Numbered from the stretch's first letter, positions 16,952 to 25,962 are shown. The stretch: DNA of 64,000 bases from Actinomadura sp. HBU206391 (GCF_014323665.1 NZ_JABVEB010000007.1:1-64000); one strand, 5' to 3'. Made by a program: numbers and translations. The notes: generated from the letters alone by a model not told the origin.

Positions 16952-17596
16952 TCAGCGGTTGAGGTAGGCGAGCACCGCGAGGACCCGGCGGTTGTCGTCC
17001 TCGGAGACCGCCAGGTCGAGCTTGGTGAAGATGTTCGCGGTGTGCTTGGCGACGGCCCGCTCGGTGACGACGAGCCGCTGCGCGATGGCGGCGTTCGAGC
17101 GGCCCTCGGCCATGAGGGCGAGCACCTCCCGCTCGCGCGCGGTCAGCCGGGTGACCGGTTCCTCGCGGGCGCCGCCGGCCAGCAGCCGGGAGATCACTTC
17201 CGGGTCCATCACGGTGCCGCCCGTCGCGACCCGGCGTACGGCGTCGACGAACTGGGCGGAGTCGAAGACCCGATCCTTCAGCAGGTAGCCGACCGCTCCG
17301 CTGCCGTCGGCCAGCAGCTCACGGGCGTACAACTGCTCCACGTACTGCGAGAGGACGAGCACCGGCAGGCCCGGAACCTCGCGACGGGCCCGCAGCGCCG
17401 CCTGGAGTCCCTCGTCGGTGAACGTCGGCGGCAGGCGCACGTCCACCACCGCCACGTCGGGCCGCTGCTCGACCAGGGCGGTCAGCAGCGAAGGCCCGTC
17501 CGCGACGGCGGCGACGATCTCGAAGTCGTATGCCTCGAGAAGTCGGACCAGACCATCCCTCAGCAGAGTGAGGTCCTCGGCGAGGACGACGCGCAC
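16952..17596 (-). CDS. NarL/LuxR-type response regulator
   Basis: This two-component response regulator has 214 residues. The receiver domain (about 1-120) has acidic ED near residues 7-8, the phospho-accepting Asp in VAVVDVRLPP near 52, and a conserved Lys in GYLLKDRV. The C-terminal LuxR helix-turn-helix is TAREREVLALMAEGRSNAAI and following. Its start codon lies inside the 3' end of the histidine kinase gene (37-nt overlap), so the two are one operon with matched stoichiometry. Targets are not identifiable, although the pectate lyase gene lies upstream of the pair in the opposite direction. Confidence 0.93.
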   Translation of the reverse strand: MRVVLAEDLTLLRDGLVRLLEAYDFEIVAAVADGPSLLTALVEQRPDVAVVDVRLPPTFTDEGLQAALRARREVPGLPVLVLSQYVEQLYARELLADGSGAVGYLLKDRVFDSAQFVDAVRRVATGGTVMDPEVISRLLAGGAREEPVTRLTAREREVLALMAEGRSNAAIAQRLVVTERAVAKHTANIFTKLDLAVSEDDNRRVLAVLAYLNR

Positions 17597-18882
17597 GGCA
17601 GCTCCATGGTCACGATGGTGGGGCCGCCCTGGGGACTGTTCAGGGCGAGGACTCCGTCGAATGTACCGATCCGGCGCTCGATGCCGCGAAGCCCGGTGCC
17701 GTCGGCCACCGAGGCGCCGCCGATGCCGTCGTCGGTGACGATGACGCGCAGCGAGCCGTCGTGGTGCCGCAGGTCGATCCAGACCCGCTGAGCGCCCGAG
17801 TGCTTGGAGGCGTTCGCCAGCAGTTCGGAGACGGCGAAATACGCGGCCGACTCCACCGGTGGGTCGAGCCGGCCCGGCAGGTTGACGTCGACGTCGATCC
17901 GCATCGGCAGGTCCAGCGCCAGAGCGCGGACGGCGTCGCCGAGGCCGCGGTCGGCGAGCACCGGCGGATGAATGCCGCGGACCAGGTCGCGCAGTTCTCT
18001 CAGCGCCGTGGCGGAGGTCTCACGAGCCTCGGCCAGCAGGACTCGGGCCTTCTCCGGGTCGCGGTCGAGGAGATGCTCGACCGCTCCGAGGCTCATGCCC
18101 ATCGCGACCAACCGGGCCTGCGCGCCGTCGTGCAGGTCCCGCTCGATCCGCCTCAGCTCGCTCGCCTGCGTGTCGACGGCGTCCGTGCGGGTCCGAGTCA
18201 GGTGCCGTACGCGCAGCGCCAGCGCCTGCTCGGGTGTCGGGGCGAGCAGCACCCGGGTCCAGGACGCGTGCACGGCCAGCAGGCGCCGCCCGGTGCCCAG
18301 GCCGATCGCGATGTAGACCGCGCCGAGCACCCCCGCCAGCAGCGCGGTGGGCTGGTCGGCGACCGGGAGGAAGGTGTACCACTGGGTGCCACCGTAGGTG
18401 TCGACGATCGGGCGCCACACGCCGCCCGCGAGCATCAGGCCGAACAGGCCCTGCACGATGAACGCGGCGGGTAGCAGCGCCGTGAAGCCGGCGACGATCG
18501 GGTCGGTGAGCGTCCACAGCAGATCCCGCCAGAACGCCCTGTCGGTGAGTACCCACTGACACCGCTGCCACCGGCCGGTGAAGCCGGGCTCCGGCGTGGG
18601 ACGGGGCAGGTACGGCCGCGCGATCGGCGTGCCGGCCCAGCGTCCGGCGAGGTCCCTTGAGCGGTCGGCCAGGCGGCGCACCGCGTCGGCGGCGGGGGGC
18701 AGGAGGAAGATCCCGATGCCGATCCCGATGAGGCTGATCGCCAGCACGGTCACGGAGAACAGCGTCAGGCCGACCACCGTGGTCAAGCAGAACAGCGCCA
18801 GGCCCCGCAGCGCCGCGACACCGCTCTCTCTCGCTCTCTGAACGACGTCCATGACCTTCAGCTCCTTGTTCCGCGTGCTCAC
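17560..18882 (-). CDS. Sensor histidine kinase with PF13796-type membrane sensor domain
   Basis: This 440-residue kinase pairs with the downstream response regulator. Residues 1-210 form a multi-helix membrane domain of the putative sensor type (PF13796), with hydrophobic stretches such as GLALFCLTTVVGLTLFS and LIGIGIGIFLLPPA. The HisKA_3 dimerisation box is RIERDLHDGAQARLVAMGM, with the phospho-His in LHDGAQ. The ATPase domain shows LLANASKHSGA, DDGIGGA and GTGLRGIERR. I chose the GTG at 18882 because AAGGGA precedes it; an upstream in-frame extension to 19098 lacks conserved features. The ligand is probably envelope-related, which is inference. Confidence 0.92.
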   Translation of the reverse strand: MSTRNKELKVMDVVQRARESGVAALRGLALFCLTTVVGLTLFSVTVLAISLIGIGIGIFLLPPAADAVRRLADRSRDLAGRWAGTPIARPYLPRPTPEPGFTGRWQRCQWVLTDRAFWRDLLWTLTDPIVAGFTALLPAAFIVQGLFGLMLAGGVWRPIVDTYGGTQWYTFLPVADQPTALLAGVLGAVYIAIGLGTGRRLLAVHASWTRVLLAPTPEQALALRVRHLTRTRTDAVDTQASELRRIERDLHDGAQARLVAMGMSLGAVEHLLDRDPEKARVLLAEARETSATALRELRDLVRGIHPPVLADRGLGDAVRALALDLPMRIDVDVNLPGRLDPPVESAAYFAVSELLANASKHSGAQRVWIDLRHHDGSLRVIVTDDGIGGASVADGTGLRGIERRIGTFDGVLALNSPQGGPTIVTMELPCASSSPRTSLC

Positions 18883-19241
18883 TAGGTCCCTTGTCCCGAT
18901 CTCAGTGTGCCGACCGCGCCGCGTTGTGCACACTGGCCGTGAACCCCCGGTACGGGGTGTATCTAGGTCCACCCCGGCGGGCGGCGGGTCGTGGGACGCG
19001 GGACGGGGGACCACCGTGAGACCGGCCGGGAGCAGGGACGTGACCTCACGTCCGTGCGGCAGGGCGCAATTGTCCACACAGTGTGCACGATCGTCCACAC
19101 CCTTCGCCTAGCGTCACGTTGCGGCAGGACAGGCCGCAGGGGTCACGTTCCGAATCGTGCGGGGGCGCCCACCGCAGGAGGTGATCTGGTCCGACGAACT
19201 CCGTCCTCTCCGCAAACCCCCTCAGAACGGAGAACCACCTC
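18883..19241. promoter_or_regulatory. Divergent intergenic region between sensor kinase and pectate lyase
   Basis: This 359-bp region has no convincing gene. It contains two GTCCACAC copies 21 bp apart (19072-19079 and 19093-19100) overlapping a CACACAGTGTG dyad (19075-19085), upstream of the pectate lyase. The helical phasing suggests an operator for a repressor or response regulator, which is inference. Confidence 0.45.
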
Positions 19242-20240
19242 ATGAGAAAGTCCATCAAGCGGATTCGCCCGGCCGGGCTGGCCGCTCTGGCCACCGCCGT
19301 GGCCGTCACGCTCGTCGCCGGCTTCGGGTTGCAGAGCCAGGCGCAGACCGTCGGCGCCGTACCCGGCCCCGTGGCGCCGTTCGCAGAGTCGAGCCCGGTC
19401 GGGTTCGCCAGCATGAACGGTGGCACCACCGGCGGCGCGGGCGGCGCCACGGTGACCGCCGGTTCGGCCTCGCAGTTCGCCGGCTACGCCCAGTCCAGCA
19501 CCAGGTACATCATCCAGATCAACGGCACGATCTCGTTGTCCGGGATGGTCAAGGTCGCCTCCAACAAGACGATCATCGGTGTGGGAACGTCCGGCCGGTT
19601 CACGAACGGCGGGCTGAACTTCAGCGGGGTCAGGAACGTGATCGTCCGCAACCTCACCTTCAGCGGAGCGGCGGATGACTCGATCAACGTTCAGGAGGGG
19701 TCGACCAACATCTGGTTCGACCACAACTCACTGACCGACGGCTACGACGGGCTGCTCGACATCAAACGCGGCTCCGACTACATCACGGTCTCGTGGAACC
19801 GCTTCTTCGGCCATGACAAGACCGCGCTGCTCGGCCACTCCGACGACAACCGGAGCCAGGACGTCGGCCACCTGCGGGTGACCTACGTGCACAACTGGTT
19901 CGACGGCACCGGCCAGCGGCACCCGCGGGTGCGCTTCGGCAACCCCGTGCACGTGCTCAACAACTACTACTCCAACATCGGCAGCTATGGCGTGGCCTCC
20001 ACCTGCAACGCCGGCGTGCTCGTCGAGAGCAACTACTTCGAGAACGTCGAGGACCCGTTCCACCGCGGCGAGGGCAGCTCGCCGGACGGCGCCCTGGTCG
20101 CCCGCAACAACTACCTGTCCAACTCGGGCAGCGGCGAGACCGGCGGCAGCGTCGCGGGGATCCCCTACTCCTACACCGTCGAGAGCGCGGCCAACGTCAG
20201 GAACACCGTTCGGAGCGGTGCCGGCGTAGGCAGGATCTAG
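19242..20240 (+). CDS. Secreted pectate lyase, polysaccharide lyase family 1
   Basis: This 332-residue secreted enzyme would cleave polygalacturonate by beta-elimination. A signal peptide occupies residues 1-35 or so (basic MRKSIKRIRP, hydrophobic core, then QSQAQ). The right-handed beta-helix shows PL1 marks: NIWFDHNSLTD and ITVSWNRFFGHDK in the calcium-binding region, and GQRHPRVRFGN, which contains the catalytic arginine region. The start is set by a GGAG site just before the ATG. A strong hairpin follows the stop. The gene stands alone and probably responds to plant-derived sugars. The large sugar-binding regulator encoded downstream on the other strand is a plausible controller, but this is not proven. 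Confidence 0.94.
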   Translation: MRKSIKRIRPAGLAALATAVAVTLVAGFGLQSQAQTVGAVPGPVAPFAESSPVGFASMNGGTTGGAGGATVTAGSASQFAGYAQSSTRYIIQINGTISLSGMVKVASNKTIIGVGTSGRFTNGGLNFSGVRNVIVRNLTFSGAADDSINVQEGSTNIWFDHNSLTDGYDGLLDIKRGSDYITVSWNRFFGHDKTALLGHSDDNRSQDVGHLRVTYVHNWFDGTGQRHPRVRFGNPVHVLNNYYSNIGSYGVASTCNAGVLVESNYFENVEDPFHRGEGSSPDGALVARNNYLSNSGSGETGGSVAGIPYSYTVESAANVRNTVRSGAGVGRI

Positions 20241-20258
20241 GCGCACTCGGCGGGCCTC

Positions 20259-20291
20259 CGGGCGGCCCGGCGCCGTGCGCCGGGCCGCCCG
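20259..20291. terminator. 15-bp perfect hairpin after the pectate lyase gene
   Basis: A perfect 15-bp stem (20259-20273 with 20277-20291) with a 3-nt loop begins 18 bp after the stop codon. The stem is almost all G and C. There is no T-run. Confidence 0.75.
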
Positions 20292-20376
20292 TGACCGGCC
20301 TCCCCGTGCTGAGAACGCGTTGAGAGGCCGCCCTCGGCCGCGGATCCGCACCCGCGGGGTTCCGCGGCCGGGGCGG

Positions 20377-23199
20377 CTATTCGGGATGTTCGCGGAAGGC
20401 CTGCGGCGTGACGCCGGTCAGCTTGCGGAAGACCCGGCTGAAGTAGGCGCGGTCGCGGAACCCCACCCGGCGGGCGACGACCTGGATGCTCTCGCCGGTG
20501 TTGCGCAACTGATCCTTGGCGTGGTGGATGCGGAGCCGGTTGAGGTAGTCCCAGGGTGAGATCCCGAGGTCCCGGTGGAACACCCTGCTCAGATAGTCCT
20601 CGCTGACCGCGACCGCCCGGGCGATGCCGCGCCGGGTGAGCTGGTGGGCGTAGTTCCGGTGCAGGTAGACCAGCATCCGCAGGACCAGTGCGCTCGTCTG
20701 GCGCTGTGTCTTCAGCACGCGCTGTACCGCCCGGACGGTCTCCTCCTCCGACAGGATCCCCTTGACCTGCAGCGTCACCTGCGCATGCGGCTCCAGCCGC
20801 TCGACGTCGTCGAGCGTGGGCGGCCGGGTGGTGAGCACCAGCACCGGCACCTCGCGGAGCCGTGGATCCGGGCGCATCCGGTCGAGCACGTCGAGGCCGT
20901 CCATGTCCGGCAGGGCCAGGTCGAGCACGACCAGGCCCGGCACCTCCTCGGCCATCGCGGCGAGTGCGGCGCCTCCGTCGTCGGCGGTGCGCACGGGATG
21001 ACCCGGCAGCCCCTTCGCGAGGAGGGTCCGGTGGTGCGACCGCGTGCGGGAGTCCCCGTCCACGAGCAGCACCGGGCCGCTGACGGCTGCCGGCCGGAAC
21101 GCCTCCACGATCTCCCACAGGCTCGATCGGCGCGGGGGATCGGACGGTGCATAGAGCAGGACGGGCCGCTGCCGGGTCCGGGGATCGTCGCGCAGCCGTT
21201 CGGCCAGAGGCCAGTCGTGCGGGTCCGCCCGGCCCAGATCCCACGTGAGCGCCGTCGGGGGCGCCGCCTCGAGAACGGCGTCCAGGTCATCGCCCGGGTC
21301 CAGGCCCCGCGCGGTCCAGCCCGGCCTCGTCCACCCGCACGCCGTCCACCCCTGGGCCACCAGGCCCGTGATGCCGGGCACCTCGTCGGCGGAGAGCCCG
21401 ACGCAGAGCAGCACCGGATCGAGGTCGTCGCCGCCGTCGAGCGGCCGGTCGCCCAGGGTCGGCAGCGGCAGGTCGATGTCGAGGACCTCGCCCCCGTCCG
21501 GCCGGCTCGTCGCCGCCATCGAACCGCCGTGCAGCCGGATCAGCCGGTGCGCGAGCGCCGGGCTGAGTTCCAGATCCGGGCCGAACGGCTCGAACAGCTC
21601 AAGGTCGGTGTGCTCCACCCAGATGTGCAGGTTCGGCGGTCGCACCTTGGCCCCGAGAACGACCCGGCCGCTGCGGGCGGTGCCGAGCAGGCCGATGACG
21701 ACGTGGCGGAGCCGCACCGGATCGGCCTGGATGATCGGCAGCCGGTCGGGCAGCCGCAGCCGCCAGGCGATGTCGGCCCCGCGGTCGGCGACGGAGCGGA
21801 ACGCCGCGTCGAGCAGGGGGCGCGGGTCGACCGGCTCGCGCGCCAGGTCGAGGGCGCCGATATCGGCCCGGGACAGATCGAGCACGTCCTCGATCAGCCG
21901 CAACTGGCGCTCCGCGCTACGCCGGATGGCGGTCAGCCCGTCGCGCATCTGGCCCGCGCCGCACGGGTCGCGCAGCCGCTCGGTGGCCTCGATGATCGCG
22001 TTCAGCGGTGTACGGAGCTCGCGGGTGACGTTGGTCAGCAGCGAGGTCTTGAAGCGGTCGGCCTGCTGCGCCCGGTCTCGGGAGTCGAGGACCTCCTGGA
22101 AGAGCATCATCCCCTTCAACGCCGCGCTGAGATGCTTGCGCAGTACCTCATAGGCGAGCCCGTTGTGCGGCCCCGCCTCGAAGACCGCGAACCCGATGGG
22201 GTCGTCCAGCACGTACAGCGGCTCGACCACGAGGCTGAAGCGGCGTTGCCTCGGCAGCATGCCGGGCGGCACGAGCCGCCGCGCGTCGAAGTGCAGCCCG
22301 CCCGGCTCCAGCGCCAGCGGCCCGTCGTCGTAGCCGAACACCAGCCGCGCGCGGTCGAAGGTCCCGTCGTACAGCGCGAGATAGCAGCTCTTGATCCCGA
22401 GGTACGGCAGACCCGCGCCCAGCACGTCGGTCAGCGTGGCGATGTCGCGAGTGGTGATCAGTTCCTGGCTGATGTCCTGGAGCCGGCCGGCCAGGTCGTC
22501 GGCGCGCCACAACTCGTACGCGAGGTCCTCGGCCGAACCGGCGGTGACCGGCGCCGGGCAGCCGCAGGAGCGCCGCACGACCAGCCGCGGCCCGGCCCGG
22601 CGCGGCTGAGGGGCCGGCTCATCGGCCAGCCGTGCCAGCAGGGTCTTGACGGTGTGGTCGGCCTGGGCGTGGAAGGGCAGGGCCACCGAGGTCAACGGCG
22701 GGTTGGCCAGCCGGGCCTGTGGCGAGTCGTTCACCCCGACGACGGCCACATCCGCGGGCACGCCGATGCCGTGCGCCGCAAGTGTGCGCGAGGCGCCGAA
22801 GGCGAGCACGTCGCTGCAGGCGGCGATGGCGTCGAAGTCCCGTCCCGGCCGCAGCCCTCGCACGTCCAGCAGCGCGCGCATGGCGGACGCGCCCGCGTCC
22901 CGCTCGAAATCCGCGGGCGGCGACACGAGCGCGGGGTCGAGCGGGAGCCGGCAGGACCGCAGGGTGTCGGCGTACGCCCGGTATCGCTCACGCGCGTGAT
23001 GGTTGTCCTCGGGGCCGCGCAGGCAGGCCACGCGGCGATGGCCGTGCACCTCCACGAGATGCCGTACCGCGGTGCGCATCGCGTCGTAGCTGTCCAGCGC
23101 GGCGTGCTCGCCCGGCGGCGTGGTCAGGCTGACGGTGTCGAGCGACCGCGGCCAGCGGGGCACGGTCTCAGGACGAAGGCCACCGCGGACGTCCAGCAC
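20377..23199 (-). CDS. Hybrid regulator: sugar-binding, kinase-like, receiver and AraC domains (frameshifted 5' end)
   Basis: This open frame of 940 residues contains, in order, most of a LacI/PBP1-type sugar-binding domain (VEVHGHRRVACLRGPEDNH onward), a GAF-like region, a kinase-like core, a receiver and an AraC DNA-binding domain. The kinase H-box reads NVTRELRTPLNAI, with Arg where the phospho-His should be, and ATPase motifs are weak. The receiver keeps its Asp in VVLDLALPDMDG. The AraC domain ends with VARRVGFRDRAYFSRVFRKL. The first 80 residues or so of the binding domain are encoded in another frame at 23124-23417. The complete protein would be a one-component sugar-responsive regulator. 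The disruption could be a real frameshift or a single-base error. Confidence 0.75.
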   Translation of the reverse strand: MLDVRGGLRPETVPRWPRSLDTVSLTTPPGEHAALDSYDAMRTAVRHLVEVHGHRRVACLRGPEDNHHARERYRAYADTLRSCRLPLDPALVSPPADFERDAGASAMRALLDVRGLRPGRDFDAIAACSDVLAFGASRTLAAHGIGVPADVAVVGVNDSPQARLANPPLTSVALPFHAQADHTVKTLLARLADEPAPQPRRAGPRLVVRRSCGCPAPVTAGSAEDLAYELWRADDLAGRLQDISQELITTRDIATLTDVLGAGLPYLGIKSCYLALYDGTFDRARLVFGYDDGPLALEPGGLHFDARRLVPPGMLPRQRRFSLVVEPLYVLDDPIGFAVFEAGPHNGLAYEVLRKHLSAALKGMMLFQEVLDSRDRAQQADRFKTSLLTNVTRELRTPLNAIIEATERLRDPCGAGQMRDGLTAIRRSAERQLRLIEDVLDLSRADIGALDLAREPVDPRPLLDAAFRSVADRGADIAWRLRLPDRLPIIQADPVRLRHVVIGLLGTARSGRVVLGAKVRPPNLHIWVEHTDLELFEPFGPDLELSPALAHRLIRLHGGSMAATSRPDGGEVLDIDLPLPTLGDRPLDGGDDLDPVLLCVGLSADEVPGITGLVAQGWTACGWTRPGWTARGLDPGDDLDAVLEAAPPTALTWDLGRADPHDWPLAERLRDDPRTRQRPVLLYAPSDPPRRSSLWEIVEAFRPAAVSGPVLLVDGDSRTRSHHRTLLAKGLPGHPVRTADDGGAALAAMAEEVPGLVVLDLALPDMDGLDVLDRMRPDPRLREVPVLVLTTRPPTLDDVERLEPHAQVTLQVKGILSEEETVRAVQRVLKTQRQTSALVLRMLVYLHRNYAHQLTRRGIARAVAVSEDYLSRVFHRDLGISPWDYLNRLRIHHAKDQLRNTGESIQVVARRVGFRDRAYFSRVFRKLTGVTPQAFREHPE

Positions 23200-23417
23200 A
23201 CGACGGCGTCCAGCGTGTCCGGGCCGATCAGGTCGTAGACCGCGTTGCGCCGGGCCCCATGGCCCTCCGGGGCGTGCAGTTCCCCGCCGGGAAAGCAGAT
23301 CAGGTTGGCGCCGTACCGCTCGGTCGCGTCGGCGACGCCCGCCCAGACCGTCTCGCCCACCCCGACATGGATGTTCGCGGTGACGAACCCGATGGTCGGG
23401 TGACTACCGGAGGACAT
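23124..23417 (-). pseudogene. N-terminal segment of the frameshifted sugar-binding regulator
   Basis: This 97-codon frame begins with MSSGSHPTIGFVTANIHVG, an N-terminal beta-alpha unit of a PBP1-type binding domain. It continues through LICFPGGELHAPEGHGARRN and DTLDAVVCWTSAVAFVLRP, and these match what should precede the main frame. Homology jumps from this frame to the main one near 23165-23185, where both frames read a similar RP dipeptide. The shift equals one missing base. After the jump this frame is nonsense until its stop at 23124. Confidence 0.7.
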
Positions 23418-23646
23418 TTCACGAATTCCATTTTATGGAGGACACATCGTCGCAGCGGGACCGTAACCCACACGCCGCGGACCAGCAAGGGAGCGCTTCC
23501 GGCGGCCGCGCCAGGTGATCATAGGGCGATCAACTCAATTCCCTGGTCAAGAGGGGTCATGGGTTGTGTTGCCGGTGTTGATGACGGCAATGAGACGCTG
23601 ATTGATTTGCGTGGTAATTGAAACGGCGAGCGGGGACGGCGTGACC

Positions 23647-24231
23647 ATGGCCAAAAACGATGTGCTCGTGAAGAGCGACCCCATGTGGCGGATGGCGGTC
23701 GGCGCCGAGCTGCAGCGGATCGAGGAGATCTGCGCCCGGGCGGCCCTGGGGCAGGCCGAGACCGTCAAGCTCTGGCGGATGGCGCACGTGTGGCTCGGCA
23801 CGTTCGCGGTCATCGCCGCCGGGGCGGCGGGCAGCATGATGCTGGCCGTCCCGCGCTTCGCCGTCCTCGCCGGCACGCTCGCCCTGGGCGCGGCGATGCT
23901 GGCGACCGTCCTGAGCGTGGCCGGCCCGGCCCGGCGCGAGAGCCAGGCCGCTGAGGCCGCGCGGGCGCTTCAGGCCGTGGAGATGCTGTCCCGTCAGGCG
24001 CGGCAGGTGGATCTGCCCGGGCAGACCTTCGAGCAGGCCCGGCACACGCTGGGCGAGCTCACCGAGCGCTGGCAGAGCGCCAACGGGTCGGCCATCCCGG
24101 CACCGCGCTGGGCGCAGCGCCGTGCCGAGCGCGGCATCCTCCCCGAACTGGGCGAGGGCGCGATGCTCGACCGGATCAGTGACGTGGTCAGCGTCTTCCA
24201 CCGCACTCCCGTCACCGCGGAGCAGGCCTAG
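23647..24231 (+). CDS. Two-helix membrane protein with long helical flanks (SLATT-like layout)
   Basis: I do not recognise a firm family for this 194-residue protein. It has a charged N-terminal helix (residues 1-45, ELQRIEEICARAALGQAE), two adjacent membrane helices (about 52-93) and a long charged C-terminal region (REAQ-type helices, then ELTERWQSANG). This order resembles SLATT-domain proteins, two-helix membrane effectors often found with nucleotide-signalling defence genes. No sensor or cyclase gene is beside it, so that link is weak. The ATG at 23647 or the GTG at 23641 could be the start. The downstream neighbour is an HdeD-like membrane protein in the same direction. Confidence 0.6.
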   Translation: MAKNDVLVKSDPMWRMAVGAELQRIEEICARAALGQAETVKLWRMAHVWLGTFAVIAAGAAGSMMLAVPRFAVLAGTLALGAAMLATVLSVAGPARRESQAAEAARALQAVEMLSRQARQVDLPGQTFEQARHTLGELTERWQSANGSAIPAPRWAQRRAERGILPELGEGAMLDRISDVVSVFHRTPVTAEQA

Positions 24232-24392
24232 CGGACCTCGCTTTCGAACCGCTGCTCGCGGCGGCCGAAAGCGATTTGCGAGTAATGCCGCGTTTGGTGA
24301 TATCTGCCTCTTTTATGGTGTTGACCGGCCACGGTCGCGGCGAGGAACCGATCAGACATCCCTCGCAAACCAGACGAAGGGACGTGAGACGC

Positions 24393-24968
24393 ATGCTCGA
24401 CAATCTCGCCAGGCACTGGTCGGCGCTGGCGGTGCGCGGCGTGCTGGCGGTGGCCTTCGGGCTCATCGCGCTGATCTGGCCGGGGATCACCCTGCTGGTG
24501 CTCGCCGTCGTGTTCGGCGCCTACGCGTTCGTCGACGGCGTCTTCGCGGCGCTGGCCGCGGTGCGGGCCCAGGGCACGGGGCGCATCCCACTGATCCTCG
24601 GGGCCATCGCCGGCATTTTGATCGGGGTCGTCACGTTCTTCTGGCCCGGTGCGACACTCTTCGCGCTGACCATCCTCATCGGCGCATGGGTTTTGATCAC
24701 CGGGATCTTTCAGATCTTCGCGGCCATCCGGCTGCGCAAGGAACTCCCGGGCGAGTGGATCCACCTTCTCACCGGTCTCGTCTCGGTGCTGTTCGGTGTG
24801 ATGGTGCTGTTCTGGCCGGTGTCGGGTGCCGTGGCGGTGGCCTGGCTCATCGGGATCTACGCGATCATCTTCGGGATCCTGCTGATCACAGCCGGCCTGC
24901 GGGCCCGCAAGGGCGGGCAACGGCTGGCGCACGGACCCACGGGCGGCCCGGCGGCGTCACCGTTGTAG
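24393..24968 (+). CDS. HdeD-family (DUF308) membrane protein
   Basis: This 191-residue integral membrane protein has six hydrophobic segments arranged as three similar pairs. Each repeat contains the DUF308 pattern of a small-residue helix, FGLIALIWPG or GVVTFFWPG or GVMVLFWPV, and then another helix. HdeD contributes to acid resistance in Escherichia coli, but actinobacterial members are mostly uncharacterised. The ATG at 24393 is preceded by GAAGGGA. The extra 39 codons upstream in frame are not hydrophobic and were excluded. A short hairpin follows the gene. Confidence 0.88.
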   Translation: MLDNLARHWSALAVRGVLAVAFGLIALIWPGITLLVLAVVFGAYAFVDGVFAALAAVRAQGTGRIPLILGAIAGILIGVVTFFWPGATLFALTILIGAWVLITGIFQIFAAIRLRKELPGEWIHLLTGLVSVLFGVMVLFWPVSGAVAVAWLIGIYAIIFGILLITAGLRARKGGQRLAHGPTGGPAASPL

Positions 24969-24974
24969 CCGGGG

Positions 24975-24992
24975 CCCGGCACATGGGCCGGG
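24975..24992. terminator. Short hairpin after the HdeD-like gene
   Basis: CCCGGC (24975-24980) pairs with GCCGGG (24987-24992) around a 6-nt loop, starting 6 bp after the stop codon. It is weak and overlaps the upstream region of the crotonase gene. Confidence 0.35.
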
Positions 24993-25047
24993 AACCACGA
25001 TCGCGACGCGGGGATACTGTACGGACCGAACGGGAGGATCAGCATCG

Positions 25048-25812
25048 ATGGCCGTACGTATCGAGAAGAACGGTCCCGTGACCACCGTCATCCTGTCCCG
25101 ACCGGACGTTCGCAACGCGGTCGACGGCCCGACCGCCCGGGCCCTGGCCCGCGCGTTCGAGGAGTTCGACGGCGACTCCGGCGCGTCCGTCGCGGTGCTG
25201 TGGGGCGAAGGCGGCACCTTCTGCGCCGGCGCCGACCTCAAGGCCCTCGACACCGATCGCGGCAACCAGGTCACCGACGACGGGGACGGCCCCATGGGAC
25301 CGACCCGAATCCGGCTGTCCAAGCCGGTGATCGCCGCGATCAGCGGGCACGCCGTCGCGGGCGGGCTGGAACTCGCCCTGTGGTGTGACCTGCGGGTGGC
25401 CGAAGAGGACGCGGTGTTCGGTGTCTTCTGCCGGCGTTGGGGTGTACCCCTCATCGACGGCGGGACCGTCCGGCTGCCGCGGCTCATCGGAGAGAGCCGG
25501 GCCATGGATCTGATCCTCACCGGCCGGCCGGTCGACGCCCGGGAGGCCCATGACATCGGGCTGGCCAACCGGATCGTGCCGGTGGGGCAGGCCAGGGAGG
25601 CGGCCGAACGCCTCGCCGCCGACCTCGCCCGTTTTCCGCAGACCTGCATGCGCGGTGACCGGATGTCGGTCCTCGAGCAGCATGGGCTGGCCGAGGAGGT
25701 CGCGATGGCGGGTGAACTGCGGCACGGCAAGGGCGCGCTCGCCGAGGCCGTCGACGGCGCGGCCCGTTTCGCCGCCGGGGCCGGCCGCCACGGCGACTTC
25801 ACCGCGATCTGA
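25048..25812 (+). CDS. Crotonase-fold (enoyl-CoA hydratase/isomerase family) protein
   Basis: This 254-residue crotonase family enzyme would act on an acyl-CoA thioester. The oxyanion-hole segments are GGTFCAGADLKAL and GHAVAGGLELALWCDLRVAE. The Glu corresponding to the first catalytic residue of hydratases is present (GGLEL). The region that normally supplies the second Glu reads CRRWGVPLIDGGTVRLPRL, without an equivalent acid. This argues against a standard hydratase and allows an isomerase, hydrolase or other role. The ATG follows GGGAGGATC. It appears monocistronic and ends before a strong bidirectional hairpin. Confidence 0.88.
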   Translation: MAVRIEKNGPVTTVILSRPDVRNAVDGPTARALARAFEEFDGDSGASVAVLWGEGGTFCAGADLKALDTDRGNQVTDDGDGPMGPTRIRLSKPVIAAISGHAVAGGLELALWCDLRVAEEDAVFGVFCRRWGVPLIDGGTVRLPRLIGESRAMDLILTGRPVDAREAHDIGLANRIVPVGQAREAAERLAADLARFPQTCMRGDRMSVLEQHGLAEEVAMAGELRHGKGALAEAVDGAARFAAGAGRHGDFTAI

Positions 25813-25878
25813 GGACCGGCGACACCGGCCGCCGCGTCGCGACCCCGCAGAAGCCCCGTCCCTGGCGCTTTGCCATGC

Positions 25879-25917
25879 GGGGCCGGGACGCCCTGTTGCC
25901 GGCGGCGTCCCGGCCCC
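25879..25917. terminator. 14-bp perfect hairpin between convergent genes
   Basis: A perfect 14-bp stem (25879-25892 with 25904-25917) with an 11-nt loop lies between the crotonase and copC stop codons. It would stop transcription from both sides. Confidence 0.75.
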
Positions 25918-25962
25918 TGTCCGCGGAGCGAGGTCCACGGGGCCGGTAGGTTCCGGCGTCGG

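Noticed and set aside
20575-23238. An 887-codon plus-strand frame opposite the hybrid regulator
   Set aside because: It is a GC-driven shadow; every recognisable domain is on the minus strand.
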